DNA from: JARRNO01 sp037384885
GTDB taxonomy: Bacteria; Acidobacteriota; UBA4820; DSQY01
Length of the DNA: 5,056 nt
Assembly: GCA_037384885.1 (NCBI GenBank)
Contig: JARRNO010000160.1
Location: 1 to 5,056, forward strand
Direction of reading: 5' to 3'
The position numbers and the translations under genes are program-made. This document shows positions 1-5,015 of the stretch, piece by piece. The stretch's first letter is position 1. Each line of letters begins with the position of its first letter. The notes beneath the pieces are model-generated. The model was not told the origin of the DNA and did not search any database. It was given only the letters and a program-made list of their open reading frames with translations.

Positions 1-1
1 G

Positions 2-172
2 GTGGACGTGACGCACTGCCCCGGCGTTGAAAAGGGCGACGAAGTGGTCATGATCGGGAGACAGAACAAGCAGACGATCACCGTCGCTTCTTTTAGTGAG
101 ATGTCCCGGTTTATTAACAACGAAGTCCAGGTGCGTCAGCCATCGGAAATTCCGAGAGTCATAGTCAAATGA
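2..172 (+). CDS. alr: Alanine racemase family protein, C-terminal fragment (5' end outside window)
   Basis: The reading frame is open from the window edge to a TGA at 170-172 and gives 56 residues. It matches the end of the C-terminal beta-domain of fold-III PLP alanine racemases: VDVTHCPGVEKGDEVVMIG corresponds to the family's VDVT.ipgv..GDEVvliG block, followed by an ITV... helix, INNEV, and the final IPRVIV, matching the usual RVPRI/RVPRVY ending. These enzymes interconvert L- and D-alanine in the cytoplasm for peptidoglycan. The catalytic Lys, Tyr and the MDQ motif would lie upstream and cannot be checked. Two departures are visible. The family Tyr of the INYEV motif (Tyr354 in Geobacillus stearothermophilus numbering) is Asn here (codon 119-121), and the usual C-x-I-S segment before RVPR is replaced by RQPSEIPR. 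The enzyme could therefore be a serine or broad-specificity racemase rather than a strict alanine racemase. Family assignment is confident; substrate is not. Confidence 0.85.
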   Translation: MDVTHCPGVEKGDEVVMIGRQNKQTITVASFSEMSRFINNEVQVRQPSEIPRVIVK

Positions 173-190
173 AGGGGCCCGGGGACCCCT
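173..190 (+). terminator. Weak GC-rich hairpin after the racemase stop
   Basis: AGGGG (173-177) can pair with CCCCT (186-190) across an 8-base loop, starting directly after the stop codon. There is no T-run downstream, so it is at best a partial or Rho-assisted terminator. Confidence 0.3.
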
Positions 191-194
191 CCGC

Positions 195-240
195 TTCGAA
201 CCCGAAACACCCGAAAGCGCGATGGATGTCCGGGTTCGAA
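195..240. repeat. Perfect 10-bp inverted repeat between convergent genes
   Basis: TTCGAACCCG (195-204) and CGGGTTCGAA (231-240) are exact reverse complements with a 26-base spacer. The position between the convergent racemase and SatP genes suggests a bidirectional terminator stem or RNA-stabilising hairpin. The right arm is itself part of a 12-bp palindrome (GGGTTCGAACCC, 232-243). No T-tract is present on either side. Confidence 0.5.
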
Positions 241-269
241 CCCCCCTGGAGGGAATTTCCGGGTCAGGA

Positions 270-290
270 TCCCCCATCATCTAAGGGGGA
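270..290 (-). terminator. Candidate hairpin downstream of the SatP-like gene
   Basis: TCCCCC (270-275) and GGGGGA (285-290) form a 6-bp stem with a 9-base loop, 15 bases past the stop of the minus-strand gene ending at 305. No U-tract follows on the minus strand, so termination activity is uncertain. Confidence 0.35.
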
Positions 291-304
291 AGCGTGGACA
301 CCTG

Positions 305-874
305 TCAGGCTTCGCTTTGCTGCAAGTGCCTGCCGGACGGAACCACTTCGTGTCCCGAGGTGTCGTTGATGAGCGTCGCTGCAGAATAGTAGAAGCCGAG
401 CACAGCCGTGATCAGTCCCGTGTACCCGCCGATGTAAGTCAAAGGTGTCGCGCCCCAGGCTCCGATGGCAAGCAAGCCGAAGGTGATCCACAGCGCCAGC
501 AGGAAGAGCTGGATGGACGGGTTCGTCTTGAAGCTGGCGATCCACATGTAGAGCGCGAAGACGCCCCAGAGGGCGAGGTACCAACCGGTGAAGGCTTCGG
601 GGACCTTGCCCTTGAAATAGAGTTCATACAGGGCCAACGACCACCAGAATGCGCCGAAGGACATGAAAAGTACGGTGTTGAAGGTATTGCCCCTCACGAA
701 CTCGAGTAGTCCCGAAACCGCCAGAGCTGTCCCGCCGAAGGTCACCGCAAGGACGACCACGAGATCCATGCTTTTCATCGTGAACCAGCCGGCGTTGATC
801 ATGCTCAACATCCAGAGGACAAAAGCAAAACCGGCAAATGCGAAAGGTGTGGGATCAGCTAACTTTTCTCTCAT
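305..874 (-). CDS. Acetate uptake transporter family protein (SatP/YaaH, GPR1/FUN34), paralogue 1
   Basis: This 189-residue protein is about the length of E. coli SatP (188 aa), an inner-membrane, proton-coupled acetate and succinate carrier. Six hydrophobic segments are seen near residues 11-31, 37-58, 67-86, 97-115, 120-140 and 145-168. Family signatures are KLADPTPFAF (4-13, for the usual LANPAPLGL), GLLEFVRGNTF (55-65), SFGAFWW (72-78, for SYGSFW), LALWGVF (100-106) and GLLAIGAW (133-140). The tail is short and polar. The start is well supported: AGGAGGT lies 5 bases before the ATG, and KLADP falls immediately inside it. The normally conserved Asn of the first motif is Asp. The gene follows a homologous gene in the same direction, 527 bases upstream, but has its own likely promoter. 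Membership in the family is sure; acetate as the substrate is inferred. Confidence 0.9.
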   Translation of the reverse strand: MREKLADPTPFAFAGFAFVLWMLSMINAGWFTMKSMDLVVVLAVTFGGTALAVSGLLEFVRGNTFNTVLFMSFGAFWWSLALYELYFKGKVPEAFTGWYLALWGVFALYMWIASFKTNPSIQLFLLALWITFGLLAIGAWGATPLTYIGGYTGLITAVLGFYYSAATLINDTSGHEVVPSGRHLQQSEA

Positions 875-899
875 TGAAGACCTCCTTCGCTGTCAGTAC

Positions 900-931
900 G
901 GATGGCGGGAAATTTCATCTTCCGACCATCC
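900..931 (-). promoter_or_regulatory. Leader hairpin upstream of the downstream SatP-like gene
   Basis: GGATGG (900-905) pairs with CCATCC (926-931). The stem continues after a one-base bulge (A925) with CGG/CCG and two weaker pairs. On the minus-strand mRNA it ends about 14 bases before the AGGAGGT ribosome site and could influence translation of the SatP-like gene at 305-874. Confidence 0.35.
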
Positions 932-1045
932 CGAGTGTGTCTCAACGATCTGAAAGTTTGGCTGGCATCCCTTTCCCATCCCCGGCGCAGAGCCTCCGCC
1001 GCAGACGCCCCCAGGCGCCTCACGGTTCCGCGATTCCGCCAGATG

Positions 1046-1070
1046 GGTTGGCCAGAGACTCTGGCCGGCC
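1046..1070 (+). repeat. Perfect 17-base palindrome, extendable stem-loop
   Basis: GGCCAGAG A CTCTGGCC (1050-1066) is an exact inverted repeat around a single base. On plus-strand RNA it extends to an 11-bp stem with two G-U pairs (1046-1056 with 1060-1070) and a 3-base loop. The G-U pairs become A-C mismatches on the minus strand, so the longer stem favours a plus-strand RNA. It could be a protein-binding site or a hairpin. Confidence 0.45.
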
Positions 1071-1080
1071 GCGTAGTCGT

Positions 1081-1093
1081 GAAGTTCAACTTC
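1081..1093. promoter_or_regulatory. Perfect palindrome, candidate operator
   Basis: GAAGTT C AACTTC is an exact 13-base inverted repeat with a one-base centre, a form typical of dimeric regulator sites. It lies in the leader of the downstream SatP-like gene, about 220 bases past the inferred transcription start. No regulator is encoded nearby and no second copy was noticed. Confidence 0.25.
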
Positions 1094-1116
1094 CGCCACT
1101 TTCCGCGGCCATGGAA

Positions 1117-1209
1117 TCAAGCAGGAGATTCATAAGGTGGGCTTCTTGTTTTTGAGGCCTCTATCAGCCGCACGAAGAAGCTGGATGTATTGAATTGCTG
1201 TGTCCTCAT
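1117..1209 (-). CDS. Possible 30-residue small ORF in the leader
   Basis: ATG at 1209 is preceded by GAGGGAGAG with about 5 bases of spacing, a reasonable ribosome site. It opens a frame starting MRTQQFNTSSFF and ending at TGA 1117-1119. It overlaps the 51-codon frame at 1130-1285 in a different phase, so at most one is likely real. It has no recognised domain. It could be a leader peptide or chance. Confidence 0.18.
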   Translation of the reverse strand: MRTQQFNTSSFFVRLIEASKTRSPPYESPA

Positions 1210-1285
1210 TGCTACTCTCCCTCAACCGCAGCCGTCGAGGCTGAACAGTTTCGGGGCAGCCGGGCTGCGGCCCTACCTTTTTCAT
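1130..1285 (-). CDS. Possible 51-residue small ORF in the leader
   Basis: The frame begins MKKVGPQPGC and ends with a helical-looking stretch, IQYIQLLRAADRGLKNKK, before TGA at 1130-1132. It lies about 20 bases downstream of the inferred start of transcription from the promoter at 1312-1340. No Shine-Dalgarno site precedes the ATG. The C-terminal half looks more protein-like than the rest, so it may be a remnant of a lost gene rather than a functional small protein. Not recognised. Confidence 0.18.
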   Translation of the reverse strand: MKKVGPQPGCPETVQPRRLRLRESSNEDTAIQYIQLLRAADRGLKNKKPTL

Positions 1286-1311
1286 AACGACATGAGAACC
1301 AAAACGCAAGG

Positions 1312-1340
1312 TTTATAAGGTGAAATGAAGTACCGGTAAA
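1312..1340 (-). promoter_or_regulatory. Sigma-70-type promoter for the downstream SatP-like gene
   Basis: Read on the minus strand, TTTACC (plus 1335-1340, 4 of 6 to TTGACA) is followed after exactly 17 bases by TATAAA (plus 1312-1317, 5 of 6 to TATAAT). It sits just past the hairpin that ends the upstream transporter gene, which fits independent transcription of the downstream gene. The predicted start near 1305 leaves a leader of roughly 430 bases. Confidence 0.45.
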
Positions 1341-1360
1341 GTTTTTACAGGTGAAGCAGG

Positions 1361-1387
1361 GGAGGACCGGGTTGCTCCCGGTCCTCC
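1361..1387 (-). terminator. Strong hairpin after the upstream SatP-like gene
   Basis: GGAGGACCGGG (1361-1371) and CCCGGTCCTCC (1377-1387) form a perfect 11-bp stem with a 5-base loop, 14 bases after the stop of the minus-strand gene at 1402. The downstream minus-strand sequence lacks a U-run until a short one near 1341-1346, so this is a terminator-like or transcript-end stabilising hairpin. Confidence 0.65.
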
Positions 1388-1401
1388 AGATGCTGTGAGA
1401 T

Positions 1402-1959
1402 TCAGGCGTTCGAGCCGGCCGCAGCCTTCTGGGCGCCGCCCCCCGCCGAGAAGACCTCCTGGATGAAAATGATAAATCCAAGAATGGCGGTAATCAGCCC
1501 CACATAGCCGCCGATGTAGCTTAGGACCGGAACGCCCCAGGCTGCTATGGTCCACAGACCGAAGCTGATCCACAGGCCGAGCAGGAACAACTGGAGCAAC
1601 ACGTTCTTCTTGGAGAAGCTCGCCAGCCAGAGGATGAAAAGAATCACGGTCCAGCAAAGGGCGTCAAAGCCGCTGAAGCCGCTGGACAACTTTTGAGTGA
1701 ACCACGTGTGTTGGACGGCGGCGAACCACCAGCCCAGACCAAGGAACAAGAACAGTACTGTGCGGAAGGTGTCGCCCCTGAAATATTCCAACACACCCGC
1801 AAGAACCAACCCGGTGCCCGCCAACGTGAATCCCATAACGATGGCCTCCGCGTGATTTTGAACGCTGAACCATCCTGCCTCGATCATGCAGGCCATCCAC
1901 CACGCAAAGGAAAAAGCGCCAAATGCAAAGGGACTTGGGTCGGCCAATTTTCCGTTCAT
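1402..1959 (-). CDS. Acetate uptake transporter family protein (SatP/YaaH, GPR1/FUN34), paralogue 2
   Basis: This is a 185-residue six-helix membrane protein clearly homologous to its neighbour at 305-874. Shared blocks are KLADPSPFAF (4-13), MIEAGWF (25-31), GVLEYFRGDTF (55-65), QLFLLGLWISFGL (123-135) and YIGGYVGLITAILGF (148-162). The start at 1959 is preferred because AGGAGG lies 6 bases before it and the protein then begins MNGKLADP just like the paralogue; an in-frame ATG at 2004 would add 15 unusual residues without a good ribosome site. Differences from SatP are notable: Asn of GNTF is Asp, and the aromatic in the YGSFW/FGAFW motif is Leu (LGLGWW, 73-78). It is transcribed first in this direction and ends in a strong hairpin. 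Probable role is monocarboxylate (acetate-like) transport across the cytoplasmic membrane; the substrate is not shown by sequence. Confidence 0.87.
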   Translation of the reverse strand: MNGKLADPSPFAFGAFSFAWWMACMIEAGWFSVQNHAEAIVMGFTLAGTGLVLAGVLEYFRGDTFRTVLFLFLGLGWWFAAVQHTWFTQKLSSGFSGFDALCWTVILFILWLASFSKKNVLLQLFLLGLWISFGLWTIAAWGVPVLSYIGGYVGLITAILGFIIFIQEVFSAGGGAQKAAAGSNA

Positions 1960-2310
1960 TGCAATCCTCCTGTCGGGGGTGCGTGGGTTGATACGCCGGT
2001 TCATGCACGTGAATAGGCCCCCATGCGCACCCGGGTTTCGTTTTTTTGAATCCCCTCTTGTCCCGTTAGAAGTGTATTGAAATGCACGCCATTGAACGGC
2101 TGGAGCGTTCCCCCAAGCTCGGGCCGGTCATTTGGCCCCGGAACCCGCTTGAACTCGGTCTTTTCCCCCCGCCGAGCGGCGTGCCGCGATGGATTCCGAG
2201 AGCGTAGGAAAGGCCCCTGGCGGGGGGCGCGGGTCCAACGCGAGCGACCTCCGCCCGTTTTGAAATGGAAACGGGGAAAGGAGCTGCAACATAAAAACGG
2301 ACTCCGGAAA

Positions 2311-2352
2311 CGTGAGGAGCGGGCTCGATGGCAAAAAGACGAATTCCTCACG
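2311..2352 (+). repeat. 8-bp inverted repeat in the MFS gene leader
   Basis: CGTGAGGA (2311-2318) and TCCTCACG (2345-2352) are exact reverse complements separated by 26 bases. The left arm contains the GAGGA ribosome-site sequence of a tiny ORF that starts at 2328, so pairing would hide that site. Confidence 0.4.
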
Positions 2353-2363
2353 GCATAAGATAG
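2328..2363 (+). CDS. Possible 11-residue leader peptide upstream of the MFS gene
   Basis: The frame is ATG followed by ten codons and TAG, giving MAKRRIPHGIR. GAGGAG at 2314-2319 lies 8 bases before the ATG, a near-ideal ribosome site. Both the site and part of the coding sequence lie in the arms of an inverted repeat, an arrangement seen in translational attenuators of some resistance and efflux genes. The MFS start is 177 bases further on, which is long for simple coupling. It may be chance. Confidence 0.25.
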   Translation: MAKRRIPHGIR

Positions 2364-2460
2364 TTACGTTAATGCTCCAGCCTTTCCAAAACAAGTTTTC
2401 AGGCGTGATGCAGTCGCTGCGCATCGTGTGATACCCCAGTACCCTGTCCGTTGTGGAGCC

Positions 2461-2489
2461 TTTCCTGCACAAGCCCGGCTCGATATACT
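2461..2489 (+). promoter_or_regulatory. Weak promoter-like element before the MFS gene
   Basis: TATACT (2484-2489) resembles a -10 hexamer. The sequence 17 bases upstream, TTTCCT (2461-2466), is a poor -35. It lies 50 bases before the MFS start codon. Use of this site would exclude the 2328-2363 ORF from the transcript. Confidence 0.2.
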
Positions 2490-2539
2490 GGACGCCGAAT
2501 CAGGTGAGGAACACCCGTGCCCGAAGGGAAAGGGGGGGC

Positions 2540-3961
2540 ATGAACACCCGGACTGGGAGCGAAATCACGAAACAGCGCTACTGGGTTCTTGGCGCGGTCA
2601 TGTGTGGGAGCATCCTCGGCCCCATCGACGGCAGCATCGTCAACGTGATTCTTCCCACCATCGCGCGAGATTTCAATGCTCCTCTCGCCCGCGTTGAATG
2701 GGTGCCCATGGTCTACTTGCTGGTTGTCGCCAGCCTGTTGCTTGTTTTTGGCCGGTTGGGCGACATGGTGGGTTATCGCCGGATTTTCTGTTCGGGATTG
2801 GCGGGTTTCGCCGTTGCATCCGGATTGTGCGCCTTGTCGCCCGGCATTCACTGGCTGATCGCCTTCCGGGGTGTGCAGGGCCTGGCGGCCGCCATGATGA
2901 TGTCCATGCCCTTCGCGCTGATCACCTCGGCCTTCCCGCCGTGGGAAAGGGGTAAAGCGCTGGGAATCTACGCCATCAGTATTTCTCTCGGGTTGGCCGG
3001 CGGTCCCTCTCTGGGAGGTTTCTTGACCGCCTGGTTCGGATGGCGTTCCGCCTTCCTCGTCAACGTTCCCATCGGCTTGGCGGCATGGCTGTGGAGTCTT
3101 CGGATTCTACCGTCCGGCACGAAAGGCCGCGGGCGGCTCGATATAGCCGGCGGCGTGAGCCTCTTTGCGGCCATGAGTTCGTCTTTGGTTGCGGTGAACC
3201 GGGTCCAGACCGGCCGATGGGATGTGATGGAGACCATCTTGACGGGTATCGCCTTGACCGCCTGGGTCGTATTTTTCTCGGTCGAACTCAGGAGCAGCGA
3301 ACCCATCCTGGATGTCAGCGTCTTTAAAAACCGGACGTTTACGCTGGCCTCCGCCGCTTCGCTCTTCAACTTCATCGCACAGTTCGTGATGGTTTTTCTC
3401 GTCCCCTTTTATCTGGCCCGCCTGCTTCATGAGCCTGCGGACCGGGTCGGGCTGATCATGACGGCCATTCCGCTGGCCGTCCTGGCAGTGGCTCCCTTTT
3501 CGGGCGCGCTGTCGGACCACGTGGGCACTCGTCTCCCGGCTGTGGCCGGTGCGCTGGTGTTGACGATTTCCCTGGGGCTCATGGCAACTATCCCCTCTGG
3601 AGCCTCGGTCTTTCAAGCCGTTTGGCGGCTTGCGCTTTTCGGCGTTGGCGCAGGGATTTTCCAATCGCCCAACAACAGCGCCATCATGGGGAGCACGGAG
3701 GGGAGACGGCTCGGTGTCGCCTCCAGCCTGGTGGCGACCGTCCGCAACGTGGGCATGGTGGCGGGAATCGCCCTCGGAGGAATTCTTCTGTATGCCGTTA
3801 CCCCCGCCAGAGTCCTTGCCCTTACTTTCCTGTCGGGCGAGACGGCCCGCGCCTTCCTTCATGGTTTGCGTTGGGCCTTTGCCGGCGGCAGCGCCGCGGC
3901 GCTGATGGCCGCGCTGGCCTCCATGGCGCGCCCCGGGTCCCGCCGGATACGCCATGTCTGA
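2540..3961 (+). CDS. MFS drug-exporter-like protein, DHA2 (EmrB/QacA) type, 14 helices
   Basis: The 473-residue protein is a proton-driven major facilitator of the DHA2 group, which exports toxic or amphipathic compounds across the inner membrane. Motifs in order are: helix 1 with PIDGSIVNVILPTI (28-41, the group's LDxTIVNVALP signature with Gly in place of the residue after Asp); motif A GRLGDMVGYRRI (71-82); motif B RGVQG (110-114); motif C GLAGGPSLGG (151-160); and FQSPNNSAIM (374-383) in the C-terminal half. Length and helix count fit the 14-helix group. I chose ATG 2540 because it follows a purine-rich GGGAAAGGGGGGG stretch and puts helix 1 about 14 residues in; a GTG 29 codons upstream (2453) would add a charged, non-membrane extension. 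No regulator or membrane-fusion partner gene is adjacent, so substrate and pump assembly are unknown. It ends at a hairpin shared with the convergent gene. Confidence 0.9.
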   Translation: MNTRTGSEITKQRYWVLGAVMCGSILGPIDGSIVNVILPTIARDFNAPLARVEWVPMVYLLVVASLLLVFGRLGDMVGYRRIFCSGLAGFAVASGLCALSPGIHWLIAFRGVQGLAAAMMMSMPFALITSAFPPWERGKALGIYAISISLGLAGGPSLGGFLTAWFGWRSAFLVNVPIGLAAWLWSLRILPSGTKGRGRLDIAGGVSLFAAMSSSLVAVNRVQTGRWDVMETILTGIALTAWVVFFSVELRSSEPILDVSVFKNRTFTLASAASLFNFIAQFVMVFLVPFYLARLLHEPADRVGLIMTAIPLAVLAVAPFSGALSDHVGTRLPAVAGALVLTISLGLMATIPSGASVFQAVWRLALFGVGAGIFQSPNNSAIMGSTEGRRLGVASSLVATVRNVGMVAGIALGGILLYAVTPARVLALTFLSGETARAFLHGLRWAFAGGSAAALMAALASMARPGSRRIRHV

Positions 3962-3988
3962 TTTGAGGGTGAAAAAGTTGGAAAGAGT

Positions 3989-4015
3989 GGGGCCCGGGTG
4001 CGTCGCCCGGGCCCC
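3989..4015. terminator. Bidirectional hairpin between convergent genes
   Basis: GGGGCCCGGG (3989-3998) and CCCGGGCCCC (4006-4015) form a perfect 10-bp, all-GC stem with a 7-base loop. It lies 27 bases after the MFS stop and 30 bases after the stop of the minus-strand secreted protein. On the minus strand it is followed by T-rich sequence (runs within 3972-3985), so it can act as an intrinsic terminator that way; on the plus strand there is no U-run. Confidence 0.75.
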
Positions 4016-4045
4016 GTTCAGACGCTGACTTAGCTCCTGCTGTCG

Positions 4046-4933
4046 TCAATAGTCGCAGTGGCCGGGACCGATCGTGCCATTGTTGTAATGATCGAGTGTT
4101 TCTGAAAGGTCGATGGCCTGGCCCCGTAGACTCTCGGGTACAGAGAGGCAGTTTCCGGTGAGGATCGCCTCCGCCTGGCTGAGCGCTTCGGCAATCACCG
4201 TTGAGTCGGCGCCGTTGGCTACATTCAGGGTGGCCGCGATCCATTGGTGCGCCAGGATATACCAGGCTTCACCTTCGGGCTGCGTCTGGAAAATGGTCAT
4301 CCAGGACAGGCCGCAGAGTTCCGTTTCGGTCGAGAGCGGCCAGTAGCCTGCGTGATTTTTCCAGAAGCCCTGGGTCAGCGTGCAGTTGCCCCCCGGCGGA
4401 GGGGTTTCCTCGCAGCAGATGGTGTAGGTGAACCACCAGCCCCAGCTTTTGTCGAAAGTGTAAGGTCCATAGGCCCATCCCGTTTCCTCTTGTACGATGG
4501 GGCCATCCTCGTAGTGAACCATGGCGAGGTGCACGGCCGCGTTCAGCGTATCGTCGCATCCAACGTTCAGGGCAGCCAGGGGAACTTGCAGGGTGTAGGT
4601 CGCCACCTCCGGTGAGAAGTTGAATTTGTAGGGAAACTGTCCGGGTTGCGGTGCACCCGCATTGTTGGTGGGAACGGGATCGAGGCCCGCATAGATATGC
4701 AGCTCGCAAATCATACAGGGAGAGGACGCGGTGGCCTGGATGTAAAGATTGGCGCTGTCGTTCCATACGCTGACGTTGCCCGCGGGAATGGCCTGTCCCG
4801 CGTAGATGACGTGAATCTCTGGAGGGCAGGGATTCGGCGGGGGATCGCAAGCCTGCGCCCTTAGACCGGGAATTACCAGGAGCAACAGCGCTGCAGCGGC
4901 CGTTAAAATTGAAATTTTGGCTTTCATGCCCAT
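4046..4933 (-). CDS. Secreted Cys-rich two-domain protein with TQGFWKNH motif, function unknown
   Basis: The 295-residue protein begins with a signal peptide: charged MGMKAKIS, a hydrophobic core TAAAALLLLVIPGL, and AQA before Cys29, so signal peptidase I cleavage after residue 28 is likely. The -3 Ala does not fit a good lipobox. Residues about 39-172 are a beta-rich domain with NVSVWNDSANLYIQATA (53-69), CMICELHIYAG (73-83), PQPGQFPYKF (95-104) and VATYTLQVPLAAL (110-122); this resembles the domain in other secreted proteins with a VxVxNDxxNLYVxY...ETHLHVG...GNPxPGQFPY pattern. A Pro/Gly linker (177-183) leads to CTLTQGFWKNH (184-194) and LAHQWIAATLNVANGA (227-242), a C-terminal module known from many bacterial extracellular proteins but of undetermined role. 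The mature part has 11 Cys, likely disulfide-bonded after export. There is no membrane anchor or sorting tail. AAGGAGG lies 5 bases before ATG 4933; the ATG at 4927 is an alternative. Confidence 0.85.
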   Translation of the reverse strand: MGMKAKISILTAAAALLLLVIPGLRAQACDPPPNPCPPEIHVIYAGQAIPAGNVSVWNDSANLYIQATASSPCMICELHIYAGLDPVPTNNAGAPQPGQFPYKFNFSPEVATYTLQVPLAALNVGCDDTLNAAVHLAMVHYEDGPIVQEETGWAYGPYTFDKSWGWWFTYTICCEETPPPGGNCTLTQGFWKNHAGYWPLSTETELCGLSWMTIFQTQPEGEAWYILAHQWIAATLNVANGADSTVIAEALSQAEAILTGNCLSVPESLRGQAIDLSETLDHYNNGTIGPGHCDY

Positions 4934-4950
4934 CTTAGCCTCCTTGATTT

Positions 4951-5015
4951 AGTCGGCCTTACGCCTTTTACCCCCAAGCATTTTGCTCGACTGCGTCTAT
5001 AGAAAAGCCGACGCA
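4951..5015 (-). promoter_or_regulatory. Leader of the secreted-protein gene with alternative stem pairings
   Basis: Three inverted repeats compete for the same bases. GTCGGC (4952-4957) can pair with GCCGAC (5007-5012); AGTCG (4951-4955) with CGACT (4988-4992); and TGCGTC (4992-4997) with GACGCA (5010-5015). The segment at 4951-4957 ends 7 bases before the AAGGAGG ribosome site (minus strand). This layout could allow a switch between structures, though stems of 5-6 bp can arise by chance. No known riboswitch was identified on the minus strand. Confidence 0.25.

Larger units (their letters stand above)
875..1401. other. 527-base intergenic leader between the two SatP-like genes
   Basis: No convincing gene longer than about 50 codons is seen here; longer open frames on both strands lack Shine-Dalgarno sites and recognisable motifs. 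In the minus-strand direction the region holds a terminator-like hairpin, a sigma-70-type promoter, two mutually overlapping small ORFs, two near-perfect palindromes (1081-1093 and 1050-1066), and a hairpin shortly before the ribosome binding site of the downstream gene. The length and density of inverted repeats suggest a regulated 5' leader or a small RNA, but no known riboswitch class was recognised. Confidence 0.6.
1960..2539. other. 580-base divergent intergenic region
   Basis: This region separates the divergently transcribed SatP-like and MFS genes. Frames open across much of it on both strands, but their Arg/Pro/Ser-rich translations look like GC-driven noise and none has a family motif. 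It contains a T7 run at 2041-2047, small GC-rich hairpins (for example CGCCG AG CGGCG, 2170-2181), an 8-bp inverted repeat with a tiny ORF (2311-2363), and a weak promoter-like TATACT. No clear promoter for the minus-strand gene was found. Confidence 0.6.

Noticed and set aside
229..246. tRNA-like T-arm (GGGTTCGAACCCCCC)
   Set aside because: The TTCGAAC loop is present, but only three of the five T-stem pairs form, and no acceptor, D or anticodon arms can be built at the right distances. No tRNA gene or attachment site is supported.
1960..2004. Upstream ATG (2004) for the second SatP-like gene
   Set aside because: The added residues (MNRRINPRTPDRRIA) have no counterpart in the paralogue, and the AGGAGG site points to ATG 1959.
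2001..2358. Open frames of 93-116 codons on both strands in the divergent gap
   Set aside because: They overlap each other antisense and have low-complexity Arg/Pro/Ser composition and no recognisable domain.
2453..2539. N-terminal extension of the MFS gene from GTG 2453
   Set aside because: The extra 29 residues are charged and proline-containing, with no ribosome site before the GTG, while ATG 2540 follows a purine-rich stretch and gives a normal first helix.
3107..3955. 282-codon minus-strand open frame opposite the MFS gene
   Set aside because: It is a shadow of the MFS frame in GC-rich DNA: its translation is Arg/Gly/His-rich without motifs, while the opposite strand encodes a complete MFS protein.
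4269..4850. 193-codon minus-strand frame overlapping the secreted-protein gene
   Set aside because: It is an alternative phase of the same strand, with an Arg/Pro-rich translation and no ribosome site; the 4046-4933 frame has a signal peptide and known motifs.
4844..4855. Lipoprotein processing at Cys29 of the secreted protein
   Set aside because: The residues before Cys are A-Q-A. A lipobox normally has Leu (or Val/Ile) at -3, whereas A-x-A fits signal peptidase I.
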